Positions 16,709 to 25,971 of a stretch of 64,000 nt of DNA are shown here, in pieces (the stretch's first letter is position 1; each line of letters begins with the position of its first letter). The position numbers and the translations under genes are program-made. Below the pieces are notes generated by a model. That model made no database searches and was not told where the DNA came from. It saw nothing but the letters and a program-made list of their open reading frames with translations. The stretch is from Dongia sedimenti. GTDB taxonomy: Bacteria > Pseudomonadota > Alphaproteobacteria > Dongiales > Dongiaceae. The stretch lies in NCBI GenBank assembly GCA_030715195.1, contig JAUYVI010000003.1, positions 586,960 through 650,959 of the forward strand, given 5' to 3'.

Positions 16709-17176
16709 TCATTCCTGCTTATGCTCCAGGTATCGCTGCGTTAGTGCTTCGATCTTTGGCTTTCTGGTTTCGCAGAAAGCTATCAACTCGGAGTAAGTGC
16801 TTTCGCTGCTAATCGATCCTTCAATCGCAATTCGCATCTTTGGGTCGGATCGTGCCCAAGCCCAAGCCTCAATCAGGAAATTTTCCACGTACTTGAGAGT
16901 CGAAGGGGCGATCTTTCTTGCGTTTGCAAGGTGAGCAAGCGCTTCTAACAAGTTTAACAGCTCACGGAATTCGAAATCCCAGTCAGCCTCGCTAGCATCT
17001 CGAACTCTTCTCTGAGCCTCACCGAGGCTTGCTACGATTTCCAGGCAACTGTCGAATTCTGCTAGATCTGCTCCAACTCGAGTTGATCTCCACATGAATC
17101 CAGCTGCAGCCAATGAACCGCAGGCCGATATTGCGGACGCAACGGCAGCAACGATTGCCCAATCACTCGGATCCAT
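16709..17176 (-). CDS. Hypothetical single-helix membrane protein (155 aa)
   Basis: An N-terminal helix (about residues 5-29) is followed by a soluble, strongly helical domain with FEFRELLNLLEALAHLANAR, and a charged end LEHKQE. ATG 17176 directly abuts the TAG of a small upstream gene (17177-17356), implying cotranscription and probably translational coupling. No family is recognised. The 225 nt between this gene and the 16483 start hold nothing I can identify. Confidence 0.6.
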   Translation of the reverse strand: MDPSDWAIVAAVASAISACGSLAAAGFMWRSTRVGADLAEFDSCLEIVASLGEAQRRVRDASEADWDFEFRELLNLLEALAHLANARKIAPSTLKYVENFLIEAWAWARSDPKMRIAIEGSISSESTYSELIAFCETRKPKIEALTQRYLEHKQE

Positions 17177-17356
17177 CTATTTCTTGGACGCGCCGCCTTG
17201 GCTCGATTTGCCGCCGCCGCCGGAACTGGATCCGGAAGATTGGGAATGTGCTGGTGCCTTTGACCCACTACCCAGCGATTGAAAGTTGCTACTGCTCAGG
17301 GATTTCTGTGAGCCCGTCAAACCTGAAGTGTTCTTCTGCCCTTTATCACCAGCCAC
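17177..17356 (-). CDS. Small Ser/Gly/Lys-rich protein (59 aa)
   Basis: GTG 17356 is preceded by AGGAGG at 8 nt, a near-perfect ribosome binding site. The frame encodes 59 residues beginning MAGDKGQKNTSGLTGSQKSL, continuing with Ser/Gly-rich low-complexity sequence, and ending GGASKK-stop. The TAG is immediately followed by the ATG of the 155-aa membrane protein. With about 40% Ser plus Gly and mostly lysine as charge, it is probably disordered. I know of no family. The ribosome binding site and exact abutment make a real gene more likely than chance. Confidence 0.6.
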   Translation of the reverse strand: MAGDKGQKNTSGLTGSQKSLSSSNFQSLGSGSKAPAHSQSSGSSSGGGGKSSQGGASKK

Positions 17357-17385
17357 GTGACTACCCTCCTAACGTGCTTTCTACC

Positions 17386-17913
17386 TCAAAACGGAATATC
17401 GTCGTCCAGATCCCCGCCGCCACCGCCGCCGCTAGAACGGCCACCGCCGGAACCACCACCGCCGCCGCCATAGCCGCCGCCGCTGCCCCCACCGAAGCCG
17501 CCGCCACTGCCGCCGCCGTAGCCGCCCGCGTCGGCCATTTCATCGCCGCCGCCTCCGCCGCCCCGGCCGCCCAGCATGGTGAGCTCGCCGCGGTATTTCT
17601 GCAGGACGATCTCGGTGGTGTATTTCTCCTGGCCGCTCTGGTCGGTCCATTTGCGGGTCTGCAGCGCGCCCTCGATGTAGATCGTGGCGCCCTTCTTCAG
17701 GTACTTCTCGATCACGTCGACCAGGCGGTCGTTGAACACCACGACGCGGTGCCATTCGGTCTTCTCGCGGCGCTCGCCGGAGGTCTTGTCGCGCCAGTTC
17801 TCCGAGGTCGCGAGCGAGAGGTTCGCCACCTTGGTGCCGTCCTGGGTCGTGCGGATCTCCGGATCGCGGCCGAGATTGCCGATCAGAATCACCTTGTTCA
17901 CGCTGCCTGCCAT
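17386..17913 (-). CDS. ssb: Single-stranded DNA-binding protein
   Basis: A 175-residue SSB. It has an N-terminal OB fold (about 1-115: [39 protein letters not shown]), a long linker that is almost pure glycine with Tyr/Ser/Phe (about 120-165), and the acidic tip DDDIPF that recruits repair and replication partners. ATG 17913 begins the conserved MAGSVNKV. It is transcribed divergently from uvrA across a region with a LexA-type box, the classical ssb-uvrA arrangement. Confidence 0.97.
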   Translation of the reverse strand: MAGSVNKVILIGNLGRDPEIRTTQDGTKVANLSLATSENWRDKTSGERREKTEWHRVVVFNDRLVDVIEKYLKKGATIYIEGALQTRKWTDQSGQEKYTTEIVLQKYRGELTMLGGRGGGGGGDEMADAGGYGGGSGGGFGGGSGGGYGGGGGGSGGGRSSGGGGGGDLDDDIPF

Positions 17914-18145
17914 GATGTCCCCGTGTCTTTCCGATTTGTCTGTGTGGTGGTGGTTGGTGGTCGAGTGCGTGTTCTTATTTGAGAGAGCGGGCCGCCGTCC
18001 AGACCCCCACCCTGCCCTCCCCCGAATCGGGGGCGGGTTCTCCACCGAGCGGTCTCTGGCGATGAGAATCCCCGGATGGATCGGACGGAGTCAAAAGCGC
18101 AGTTCAGCCAGTTGACACCCGCTGTCAGGAGGCACACTTAGCACC

Positions 18146-18160
18146 GAACGATCGTAGAAC
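18146..18160. promoter_or_regulatory. LexA SOS box (GAAC-N7-GAAC)
   Basis: GAAC, seven bases (GATCGTA), GAAC. This is the direct-repeat operator recognised by alphaproteobacterial LexA. It lies 97 nt before the uvrA start and 233 nt before the ssb start in the 343-nt divergent region, so it most likely controls uvrA and perhaps both genes. Confidence 0.85.
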
Positions 18161-18256
18161 AAAGGGCTTTGCACAAGCCCGGGTCCGGCTATAGTGGCGG
18201 CCCGGCTCAGAGCCGTTCGGCGCCCCCTAACATCTTGATTTTCCGGTTGAATACTC

Positions 18257-21190
18257 ATGGCTAACGGCTCGACAAAGCGCGATTCTTCGGTGAAATCCAC
18301 GCTGGAACCCAATGCGGGTCACGTGATCTCCGTGCGGGGGGCGCGAGAGCACAATCTGAAGAACGTGGACGTCGATATTCCGCGCGACCAGCTGGTGGTG
18401 ATCACCGGGCTTTCCGGCTCGGGCAAGTCGAGCCTTGCCTTCGACACGATCTATGCCGAGGGGCAGCGGCGCTATGTGGAATCGCTGTCGGCCTATGCGC
18501 GGCAGTTCCTGGAGCTGATGCAGAAGCCCGATGTCGATTCGATCGAGGGCCTGTCGCCGGCGATCTCCATCGAGCAGAAGACCACCTCGAAGAACCCGCG
18601 CTCGACCGTCGGCACGGTGACCGAGATCTACGACTATCTGCGCCTGCTCTATGCGCGGATCGGCATCCCCTACTCGCCCGCGACTGGCCTGCCCATTGAG
18701 AGCCAGACGGTCAGCCAGATGGTCGATCGGATCATGGCGCTGCCCGAGGGGTCGCGGCTCTATGTGCTGGCGCCGATCGTGCGCGGGCGCAAGGGCGAGT
18801 ACAAGAAGGAGCTCGTGGACCTGCAGAAGCGCGGCTTCCAGCGCGTGCGGGTGGACGGCAAGATCTATGAGATCGGCGAGGCGCCGAACCTCAACAAGAA
18901 GCTGAAGCACGATATCGAGGTGGTGGTCGATCGCGTGGCGGTGAAGCCCGGGATCGAGCAGCGGCTGGCGGATTCGGTGGAGACGTCGCTGGGCCTGGCC
19001 GACGGGCTGCTGTTCGTCGATTTCGCCGACACGCCGCCGAAAGGATACGAGCCGAGAATCCTGTTCTCGGCCAAGTTCGCGTGTCCCGTGTCGGGTTTCA
19101 CCATCGATGAGATCGAACCGCGGCTGTTCTCGTTCAACAACCCGTTCGGCGCCTGCCCGGTCTGCGACGGGCTCGGCTCGAAGCTCTATTTCGATCCGGA
19201 GCTGGTGATCCCCGACGAGCGCAAGACCCTGCGCGACGGCGCAATCGCGCCCTGGGCGCATTCCAGCTCGCAGTATTACACCCAGACCATCGACAGCCTG
19301 GCGCGGCATTACAAGTTCAGCCTCGGCATGCCGTGGAAGGACCTGCCGAAGAAGATCCGCGACGTGATCCTGTTCGGCTCCGGCGACGAGGCGGTGACGC
19401 TCACCTTCGACGACGGCACCCGCAGCTACAAGACCACCAAGCCGTTCGAAGGCGTCATCATCAATATGGAGCGGCGCTTCCGCGAGACCGATTCCTCCTG
19501 GATGCGCGACGAGCTCAGCCGCTATCAGGCGAGCTCGCCCTGCGATGCCTGCCATGGGCAGCGCCTCAAGCCCGAGGCGCTGGCGGTGAAGATCGACGGG
19601 CTCAACGTGGCGCAGGTCTCGGAATTCTCGATCCTGCAGGCGGCGCAGTGGTTCGGCGCGCTCAACGCCAAGCTCGGGTCCAAGCAGCAGGATATCGCCT
19701 ATCGGATCCTGAAGGAGATCAACGAGCGGCTGGGATTCCTGAATTCGGTGGGCCTGGAATATCTGACGCTCAGCCGCGCCTCGGCGACCTTGAGCGGCGG
19801 CGAGAGCCAGCGCATTCGCCTCGCCTCGCAGATCGGCTCGGGGCTGACCGGCGTGCTCTACGTGCTGGACGAGCCGTCGATCGGCCTGCATCAGCGCGAC
19901 AATGACCGGCTGCTGACCACGCTGAAGAGATTGCGCGATCTCGGCAACTCGGTGCTGGTGGTGGAGCATGACGAAGATGCGATCCGCGAGGCCGATTACC
20001 TGATCGACATGGGACCGGCCGCCGGCATCCATGGCGGCCAGGTGGTCGCCAAGGGCACGCCCAAGCAGGTGATGCAGGGCAACTCGCTGACCGCGCAGTA
20101 TCTGAACGGCACGCGCACCATCCCGGTGCCGGAGGTGCGGCGCGCCGGCGCGACCGACCAGAAGGGCAATCCGCTCAGCGTCAAGATCGTCGGCGCCAAG
20201 GCCAACAATCTGAAGAATGTCAGCGTCGAGATTCCGCTGGGCGTGATGACCTGCGTCACCGGCGTCTCCGGCGGCGGCAAGTCGACCCTGATCATCGAGA
20301 CGCTCTACAACGCGCTGGCCAAGCGCCTGCACGACGCGCGCACCCATCCGGGTCTGCATGACCGGATCGAGGGGCTGGAATATCTCGACAAGGTGATCGA
20401 CATCGACCAGTCGCCGATCGGGCGCACGCCGCGCTCCAATCCGGCGACCTATACCGGCGCCTTCACCCCGATCCGCGACTGGTTCGCAGGCCTCCCCGAA
20501 GCGCAGGCGCGCGGCTACAAGCCGGGCCGGTTCTCCTTCAACGTGAAGGGCGGGCGCTGCGAGGCCTGCGAGGGCGACGGCGTCATCAAGATCGAGATGC
20601 ACTTCCTGCCGGACGTCTATGTCCAGTGCGACCAGTGCAAGGGCAAGCGCTACAACCGCGAGACCCTGGAGATCCACTTCAAGGGCAAGTCGATCGCCGA
20701 CGTGCTCGACATGACGGTCGAGGAAGGCGTGGAGTTCTTCAAGGCGGTGCCGGTGATCCGCGACAAGCTCGCCATGCTGGAACAGGTGGGGCTCGGCTAT
20801 ATCCATATCGGCCAGGCGGCGACCACACTGTCCGGCGGCGAAGCGCAGCGGGTGAAGCTCTCGAAGGAGCTGGCGCGGCGCGCCACGGGCCGCACCATGT
20901 ACATCCTCGACGAGCCGACCACCGGCCTGCATTTCGAGGACGTGCGCAAGCTGCTGGAGGTGCTGCACCAGCTGGTCGACCAGGGCAACACGGTGGTGGT
21001 GATCGAGCACAGTCTCGAAGTCATCAAGACCGCCGACTGGATCATCGACCTCGGCCCCGAGGGCGGCGACAAAGGCGGCAAGATCGTCGCCGCCGGCACG
21101 CCGGAACAGGTGGCGCAAACGGCGGGCAGCTATACCGGCCACTACCTGGCCCCGCATCTCACCGCGAAGGCGAAAAAGAAGCGGGCTTGA
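18257..21190 (+). CDS. uvrA: Excinuclease ABC subunit A
   Basis: A 977-residue damage-recognition ATPase of nucleotide excision repair. The first Walker [10 protein letters not shown], is near residue 48 and the second, GVSGGGKST, near 670. Both ABC signatures are present ([12 protein letters not shown] and [12 protein letters not shown]), and the zinc modules CPVSG/CPVC and CEAC/CDQC are complete. Length is typical of alphaproteobacterial UvrA. ATG 18257 fits the family N-terminus with a short extension before [18 protein letters not shown]. The likely SOS box lies upstream. Confidence 0.98.
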   Translation: MANGSTKRDSSVKSTLEPNAGHVISVRGAREHNLKNVDVDIPRDQLVVITGLSGSGKSSLAFDTIYAEGQRRYVESLSAYARQFLELMQKPDVDSIEGLSPAISIEQKTTSKNPRSTVGTVTEIYDYLRLLYARIGIPYSPATGLPIESQTVSQMVDRIMALPEGSRLYVLAPIVRGRKGEYKKELVDLQKRGFQRVRVDGKIYEIGEAPNLNKKLKHDIEVVVDRVAVKPGIEQRLADSVETSLGLADGLLFVDFADTPPKGYEPRILFSAKFACPVSGFTIDEIEPRLFSFNNPFGACPVCDGLGSKLYFDPELVIPDERKTLRDGAIAPWAHSSSQYYTQTIDSLARHYKFSLGMPWKDLPKKIRDVILFGSGDEAVTLTFDDGTRSYKTTKPFEGVIINMERRFRETDSSWMRDELSRYQASSPCDACHGQRLKPEALAVKIDGLNVAQVSEFSILQAAQWFGALNAKLGSKQQDIAYRILKEINERLGFLNSVGLEYLTLSRASATLSGGESQRIRLASQIGSGLTGVLYVLDEPSIGLHQRDNDRLLTTLKRLRDLGNSVLVVEHDEDAIREADYLIDMGPAAGIHGGQVVAKGTPKQVMQGNSLTAQYLNGTRTIPVPEVRRAGATDQKGNPLSVKIVGAKANNLKNVSVEIPLGVMTCVTGVSGGGKSTLIIETLYNALAKRLHDARTHPGLHDRIEGLEYLDKVIDIDQSPIGRTPRSNPATYTGAFTPIRDWFAGLPEAQARGYKPGRFSFNVKGGRCEACEGDGVIKIEMHFLPDVYVQCDQCKGKRYNRETLEIHFKGKSIADVLDMTVEEGVEFFKAVPVIRDKLAMLEQVGLGYIHIGQAATTLSGGEAQRVKLSKELARRATGRTMYILDEPTTGLHFEDVRKLLEVLHQLVDQGNTVVVIEHSLEVIKTADWIIDLGPEGGDKGGKIVAAGTPEQVAQTAGSYTGHYLAPHLTAKAKKKRA

Positions 21191-21195
21191 GGGCC

Positions 21196-21924
21196 GTGAA
21201 GGCCTTTGCCGGCTGGGATTTCGGCGACACGGTGCGGGTGGCGATGGTGGCCGGCATGGTCTGGCTCACCATCGAGGCGCCGGCGACGACCACGCTGCCG
21301 GAGCCCTGGGCCACGCTCTCGCTGACCGGCTATTACGGCGCCCTGGCGAGCGCGCTGTTCGCGCCGCAATTCTGGGCCCGGTTCGGCCGGCCGCGCGCGC
21401 GGTCCGGCGCGGCGGTGATCCTGCCGGGCGACCGGCTGTTCCAGATCGTGACCTTCCTGGCGCTGCTGGCGGCGACGCCGCAGACGATCCTTTGGGCGGT
21501 CGAGACCCCCACATCGGAGCCGTGGAGCCTCGGCTTCTACTGGCTCTGCGTCGCGCTGTTCGTGCTGGCGGCTTTGGTCTGCCTGCGCAACCTGCTGCGC
21601 TCGAACGCGCTGCTGCGTCTCCAGGACGATGGCATCGCCGCGCCGCGGCTCTGGCACGCGGCGATCCCGTGGAACGCGCTCACCGCCGCGCGCGCGATCG
21701 GCACGCGCAGCAACAACGCGCTGCTGCTGCAATTCGCGACCCCGACCGAGCTCGCGCTGGCGAAACGCCCGTGGCTGGACTGGTCGGTCCGCCTCGGCAC
21801 CGAGAAGCGCTCGGTGACCATCCCCGGCATCATGCTCGGCATGCCGGCCGAGACGGTGGCGAGAATGTTAGAGGACCGGATCCCGAGCCCCGCCGCGCCT
21901 CCGTCCACCTTCAGCGGACTTTAG
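21196..21924 (+). CDS. Hypothetical membrane protein downstream of uvrA (242 aa)
   Basis: Four predicted hydrophobic helices lie in the N-terminal half (about 12-27, 40-55, 76-94 and 110-134), followed by a soluble beta-rich domain from about 140 with LRLQDDGIAAPRLWHAAIPW. That domain looks like the PH-like region found after membrane helices in several small-protein families. GTG 21196 is chosen; a TTG at 21187 overlapping the uvrA stop is an alternative. It is probably cotranscribed with uvrA. Its stop overlaps that of the convergent PEP-CTERM gene by four bases. Confidence 0.65.
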   Translation: MKAFAGWDFGDTVRVAMVAGMVWLTIEAPATTTLPEPWATLSLTGYYGALASALFAPQFWARFGRPRARSGAAVILPGDRLFQIVTFLALLAATPQTILWAVETPTSEPWSLGFYWLCVALFVLAALVCLRNLLRSNALLRLQDDGIAAPRLWHAAIPWNALTAARAIGTRSNNALLLQFATPTELALAKRPWLDWSVRLGTEKRSVTIPGIMLGMPAETVARMLEDRIPSPAAPPSTFSGL

Positions 21925-22484
21925 GAAAGCGGTCCGGCGATACGGCGGCGGCGCCAAGCCAATCCGCCGAGAGCGCCCATGCCGGTCAGCAGCATCAGGA
22001 CCGCGCCGGGGATCGGGGTGGTGGCGACCGCCGGCGCACTGGCGGCGACCACGGATCCGGCGATCAGACCGGCGGGCGCGCCCGGTCCGGCGGGATCCCG
22101 GTACATATCAATCAGCAGCGTGTAGCTGCCGGGGGCGGCCAAGCTGCCCAGGATATCGAATGCATTCAGCACTTTCACCAGAGGGGAGCCGCCCAATATC
22201 CCGACCGCGAAGCCGCCGGGCCCACTCAGCTGCATGCTGAAGTTCACGGCTTCGAAAATGCCCGGCGCCATGATATTGGTCGCGGTGGTCACGATCACGC
22301 TCGGGGCGGTGAGCGTGAACGTGAACTCCTGTGAACTCAAGCCGGTCGCCGTCGCGCTGAAGGAAAAGGCGACCGCATTTCCGGAGGTGAGGGTCCCGAG
22401 ATCGATCGGCAGGGCCGATGCGCCACGACCGCCCAGCACCAACACAAACATGAAAGCCACAACGATTCCGGCCAATCGACGCAT
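21921..22484 (-). CDS. PEP-CTERM/VPLPA-type secreted surface protein
   Basis: A 187-residue exported protein. ATG 22484 follows AGGGAG. A signal peptide (hydrophobic about residues 5-22, ending GASALP) leads to a beta-rich body with NAVAFSFSATATGL and PGSYTLLIDMYRD. The C-terminal sorting signal is ATTPIPGAVLMLL, then a hydrophobic stretch and AWRRRRIAG. It shares its ATTPIP motif with proteins at 8133, 9335 and 13072 although their bodies differ. It converges on the membrane protein downstream of uvrA. Confidence 0.85.
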   Translation of the reverse strand: MRRLAGIVVAFMFVLVLGGRGASALPIDLGTLTSGNAVAFSFSATATGLSSQEFTFTLTAPSVIVTTATNIMAPGIFEAVNFSMQLSGPGGFAVGILGGSPLVKVLNAFDILGSLAAPGSYTLLIDMYRDPAGPGAPAGLIAGSVVAASAPAVATTPIPGAVLMLLTGMGALGGLAWRRRRIAGPLS

Positions 22485-22562
22485 GGTCAGCTCCCTGTCT
22501 TTTGGGTTCTCTACCATGCCTTGCGGAGCCTGCCAACCATGCCGAATGGCTAACGACCCGGG

Positions 22563-23426
22563 CTAGCCGTTCCCTGCCGTCACGATCCAGATGCCGGCGC
22601 CGAGCAGGACCTTGCCGTCCTTTTGCAGCGGGGTGAAGACGGTGCGCAGCGCCTCCTTGGCCTTGGCGTGCACTTCCGGCGCGGCGCCTTGGAGCGCGCG
22701 GCTGGCCGGGCCGATCTCCATGGCGTTGACCAGCGCTTCCGCCATGCCCTGGCCGTTGCTGATGTCGGATTGGACATCGACCGGCTCGAGCGCGACCCCC
22801 GTGAAGCCGGCGGCCGAGAGGATGCGCTTCACCCGCTCCGGATCCTGAAAGGCGAAGGGACCGGGATCGTCCGGGTTCATCTTCGGCAAGGGCGGCACGA
22901 ACTCGCTCACCGCCGCCAGGATGGTGGTGATCAGCCCGTTCTCCTTCGGCGTGCGGAAGCAGGAGAAGGCCACGCGGCCGCCCGGCTTCAGCGCGGTGCG
23001 GAGGTTGGCGAAGGCGCGCTCCGGCTCGGCGAAGAACATCACGCCGTGGCGGGAGAACAGCAGGTCGGCGGCGGCGCGCTCGAACGGATAGGTCGTGGCG
23101 TCGGCCTCGGCGAAGCGCAGCACCGGGTTGCCGGCGCCCCGCTCCTTGGCCCGCGCCAGCATCGGCTTCGAGACATCGACGCCGAGCACGCTGCCCTTGG
23201 GGCCGACCAGCTCGGCGAGCTGCAGCGACGTGGCACCGCAGCCGCAGCCGATGTCGATCACCCGCTCGCCCGGCCGGACCGCCGCCCGGATCAGCGCCGC
23301 GTCGGAGAACGGCTTCATGGCGGTGTCCCAGGATTGCTGCCGGGCGACCCAGGCCCGGCCGGCCTCGGTGTTCCAATATTCGATCTGGTCGGGGATGGCG
23401 CGCTGGCCCGTCTCTTCCTGACTCAT
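22563..23426 (-). CDS. Class I SAM-dependent methyltransferase
   Basis: A 287-residue methyltransferase. Motif I is VIDIGCGCGATS (about residues 57-68), with the acidic post-motif VLGVDVSK, motif II-like AADLLFSRHGVMFF and the post-motif LKPGGRVAFSCF. The start segment IEYWNTEAGRAWVARQ is typical of a group of small-molecule methyltransferases found beside GST or oxidoreductase genes. The substrate is unknown. It diverges from the GST gene with 69 nt between starts. Confidence 0.9.
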   Translation of the reverse strand: MSQEETGQRAIPDQIEYWNTEAGRAWVARQQSWDTAMKPFSDAALIRAAVRPGERVIDIGCGCGATSLQLAELVGPKGSVLGVDVSKPMLARAKERGAGNPVLRFAEADATTYPFERAAADLLFSRHGVMFFAEPERAFANLRTALKPGGRVAFSCFRTPKENGLITTILAAVSEFVPPLPKMNPDDPGPFAFQDPERVKRILSAAGFTGVALEPVDVQSDISNGQGMAEALVNAMEIGPASRALQGAAPEVHAKAKEALRTVFTPLQKDGKVLLGAGIWIVTAGNG

Positions 23427-23495
23427 GGTGACAGGATCCTTGTGCTATGGAGACGCAGAACAACACCTCACCATAGAACCTCACGGGGGAGAAGC

Positions 23496-24134
23496 ATGTA
23501 CAAACTCTACTACGCACCGGGCAGCGCGGCGATGGCGCCGCAGGTCATCCTGAACGCGATCGGCGCGAAGCACGAGTTGATCCTGGTCGATGACGACAAG
23601 CGCGAGCAGAAGAGCGCGGCCTATATGGCGCTCAATCCGCACGGCCGCGTGCCGACCCTGGTCTATGACGGCGCGAACGTCATGTACGAGAGCGCCGCGA
23701 TCTGCCTGTTCCTGACCGAGCGGCATCCCGAGGCCGGGCTCGCCCCCGCCGTCGATCATCCGGATCGCGGGCTGTTCCTGCAATGGATGGCCTACCAGAC
23801 CAACACCTTGCAGGAAGCGCTGATGCATTACTGGCACGGCGAGTATTTCATCGACGGCGTGGACCAGCAGGCACAGCTCTCCGCCAAGGCGGAGCAGCGC
23901 TGCGACGAGATGTTCGGCTTCCTGGACGGCGTGCTCGCCCGCTCCGGGCCCTATCTCTGCGGCAAGAACTTCTATGCCTGCGACATCTTCCTGGCGATGC
24001 TGGCGCGCTGGACCCGCAAGATGGAGAAGCCTGCCATCCGGCATGCGCAGATCAAGCGCATCGTGCAGCACTGCCTGGCCCTGCCCGCCTATGCGAAGAT
24101 GCTGAAGGACCAGGGCATCGAGCAGGCGGCGTAG
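23496..24134 (+). CDS. Glutathione S-transferase family protein
   Basis: A 212-residue GST. The thioredoxin-like N-terminal domain starts KLYYAPGSAAMAPQVILN and has the cis-proline GRVPTLV and the glutathione gamma-Glu binding pair ESAAI. An all-helical C-terminal domain follows, ending with YACDIFLAMLARWTRKM. ATG 23496 follows GGGGGAGAAG. The first-strand Ser/Tyr pattern suggests a beta- or eta-like class, which is inference. It sits one base from the stop of the convergent PilZ gene. Confidence 0.9.
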   Translation: MYKLYYAPGSAAMAPQVILNAIGAKHELILVDDDKREQKSAAYMALNPHGRVPTLVYDGANVMYESAAICLFLTERHPEAGLAPAVDHPDRGLFLQWMAYQTNTLQEALMHYWHGEYFIDGVDQQAQLSAKAEQRCDEMFGFLDGVLARSGPYLCGKNFYACDIFLAMLARWTRKMEKPAIRHAQIKRIVQHCLALPAYAKMLKDQGIEQAA

Positions 24135-24135
24135 C

Positions 24136-24426
24136 CTATTTCAAGAACCGGACGCCGATTTCCTTGCCCATGGCGCGGACGCGCTCGCATTCCATGCTCG
24201 TCCCGTCATGCAGCTCCAGGGTAAAGGTCCGCGGCACCGGCATCAGGTCGCCGAGGCTGAGCTTGGCGCCGGTCGGCGACAGATCGCGCACGAAGCAGTC
24301 GATCACGCTCTGCCTTTTGTTGAAGATGATCTTGGCGCTTTTCAGCGTCTTGCTGCGGGCGGTCACGCGGCGCGGGCCGGTGCCGGCCCGTTTCGCGCGA
24401 CGCCTGTCGGATGTCCCTACGGCCAC
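24136..24426 (-). CDS. PilZ domain protein
   Basis: A 96-residue protein made essentially of one PilZ fold. Arginine-rich residues lead into RRVTARSK, followed by VRDLSPTGAKLSL, the DxSxxG c-di-GMP-binding signature, and a final strand GKEIGVRFLK. The first RxxxR arginine spacing is not textbook, so nucleotide binding is likely but not certain. GTG 24426 follows AAGGAGG and is preferred over an upstream ATG at 24453. The window also has an HD-GYP phosphodiesterase, so c-di-GMP signalling is used. Confidence 0.8.
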   Translation of the reverse strand: MAVGTSDRRRAKRAGTGPRRVTARSKTLKSAKIIFNKRQSVIDCFVRDLSPTGAKLSLGDLMPVPRTFTLELHDGTSMECERVRAMGKEIGVRFLK

Positions 24427-24525
24427 GCATCCCCTCCTTGCCGCCTGCCCCAACCGCGGCTATTGCTGACCGGATATTCTAGCCCCCAATCCGATGGTTA
24501 ATGCAATGCGCGATATGAGCACAGA

Positions 24526-25929
24526 ATGAGCGTTCCCGCGGCGATCCATATCATCGGCGGCGGCCTGGCCGGGTCGGAAGCGGCCTGGCAGGCGGCCTCG
24601 CTGGGCGTTCCGGTGGTGCTGCACGAGATGCGGCCGGTGCGCGGCACCGATGCCCACAAGACCGACTCCCTGGCCGAGCTGGTCTGCTCCAATTCCTTCC
24701 GCTCCGACGACGCGTTGAACAACGCCGTGGGCCTGCTGCATGAGGAGATGCGGCGGATGGGATCGCTGGTGCTGGCGGCGGCCGACCGGCACAAGCTGCC
24801 GGCCGGCGGCGCGCTGGCGGTTGATCGCGAGGGCTTCGCCGCGGAGATCACCGCGCGGATCGCCCAGCATCCGCGGATCGAGATCCGGCGCGAAGAAGTC
24901 GGCGGAATTCCCCCGGCCGATTGGGACAACGTGGTGATCGCCACCGGGCCGCTGACCTCGCCCGATCTGGCCCAGGCGATCCTGGAGCTCACCGGCGAGA
25001 CCGCCCTCTCCTTCTTCGATGCGATCGCGCCGATCGTGCACAAGGACAGCATCGATTTCGACAAGGCCTGGTTCCAGTCGCGCTATGACCGGGTCGGGCC
25101 GGAAGGCGACGGGGCCGACTACATCAACTGCCCCTTGAGCCGCGCCGAATACGACGCCTTCCACGCGGCGCTGATGGCCGGCGAGAAGACCGACTTCAAG
25201 GAATGGGAGAAATCCACGCCCTATTTCGAGGGCTGCCTGCCGGTCGAGGTGATGGCCGAGCGCGGACCCCGCACGCTCTGCTTCGGCCCGATGAAGCCGG
25301 TGGGGCTGACCGATCCCAAGACCGGGCGCCGGCCGCATGCCGTGGTGCAGCTGCGTCAGGACAACGCGCTGGGCACGCTCTACAACATGGTCGGCTTCCA
25401 GACCAAGCTGAAGCATGGCGAGCAGGCGCGGATCTTCCGCATGATCCCCGGCCTCGAGCACGCCGAGTTCGCGCGCCTGGGCGGGCTGCACCGCAACACC
25501 TTCATCAACTCCCCGCGCCTGCTCGACCGCGACCTGCGCCTGAAGCAGCAGCCGCGCCTGCGCTTCGCCGGCCAGGTGACCGGGGTCGAGGGCTATGTCG
25601 AGAGTGCCGCGATCGGTCTCCTGGCCGGGCAGTTCGCGGGACGCGAGCGGCTGGGCCTCGCCACCGAGGCGCCGCCGGCGACCACGGCTCTGGGCGCGCT
25701 GCTGAACCACATCACCGGCGCCGCCGATGCCAAAACCTTCCAGCCGATGAACGTCAATTTCGGCCTGCTCCCCGAGCTGCCGGCACCACCCGGCCTCACC
25801 CGCGCCCAGGAGAAGCAATGGCGCGCCGAGCGCAAGCCCGCCATGGCGCGGCGCGCCCTGGACGAGCTCGCCGCCTGGAAGGCACGACTCGGAATCGGCG
25901 ACCCGGCGCCGCTGGCGGCGGCGTCCTGA
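24526..25929 (+). CDS. trmFO: tRNA uracil-54 C5-methyltransferase TrmFO
   Basis: A 467-residue folate- and FAD-dependent enzyme that makes ribothymidine at position 54 of tRNA. The FAD-binding motif [14 protein letters not shown] is at about residues 8-21. The diagnostic HEMRP segment and [15 protein letters not shown] follow, then [12 protein letters not shown] and [14 protein letters not shown] further on. Length and order match the family closely. ATG 24526 begins just before the first strand. It is convergent with the lipoprotein gene. Confidence 0.97.
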   Translation: MSVPAAIHIIGGGLAGSEAAWQAASLGVPVVLHEMRPVRGTDAHKTDSLAELVCSNSFRSDDALNNAVGLLHEEMRRMGSLVLAAADRHKLPAGGALAVDREGFAAEITARIAQHPRIEIRREEVGGIPPADWDNVVIATGPLTSPDLAQAILELTGETALSFFDAIAPIVHKDSIDFDKAWFQSRYDRVGPEGDGADYINCPLSRAEYDAFHAALMAGEKTDFKEWEKSTPYFEGCLPVEVMAERGPRTLCFGPMKPVGLTDPKTGRRPHAVVQLRQDNALGTLYNMVGFQTKLKHGEQARIFRMIPGLEHAEFARLGGLHRNTFINSPRLLDRDLRLKQQPRLRFAGQVTGVEGYVESAAIGLLAGQFAGRERLGLATEAPPATTALGALLNHITGAADAKTFQPMNVNFGLLPELPAPPGLTRAQEKQWRAERKPAMARRALDELAAWKARLGIGDPAPLAAAS

Positions 25930-25971
25930 TCGAGGCTCGCCCACCGCGCCGCGGTCACGCCGCCGCAGGGA

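Noticed and set aside
14416-17356. Calling the low-GC block a prophage or a defence island
   Set aside because: No integrase, phage structural gene, nuclease, helicase or toxin-antitoxin motif is visible; only membrane proteins of unknown kind.
17398-17540. GC-rich near-repeats that could suggest a small repeat array or CRISPR
   Set aside because: They are glycine codons of the SSB linker in frame; there are no spacers and no regular unit.
18227-21157. A 976-codon open frame antisense to uvrA
   Set aside because: It mirrors uvrA over its whole length, its protein is rich in His/Arg/Asp with no domain, and GC-rich third positions make such antisense frames expected.
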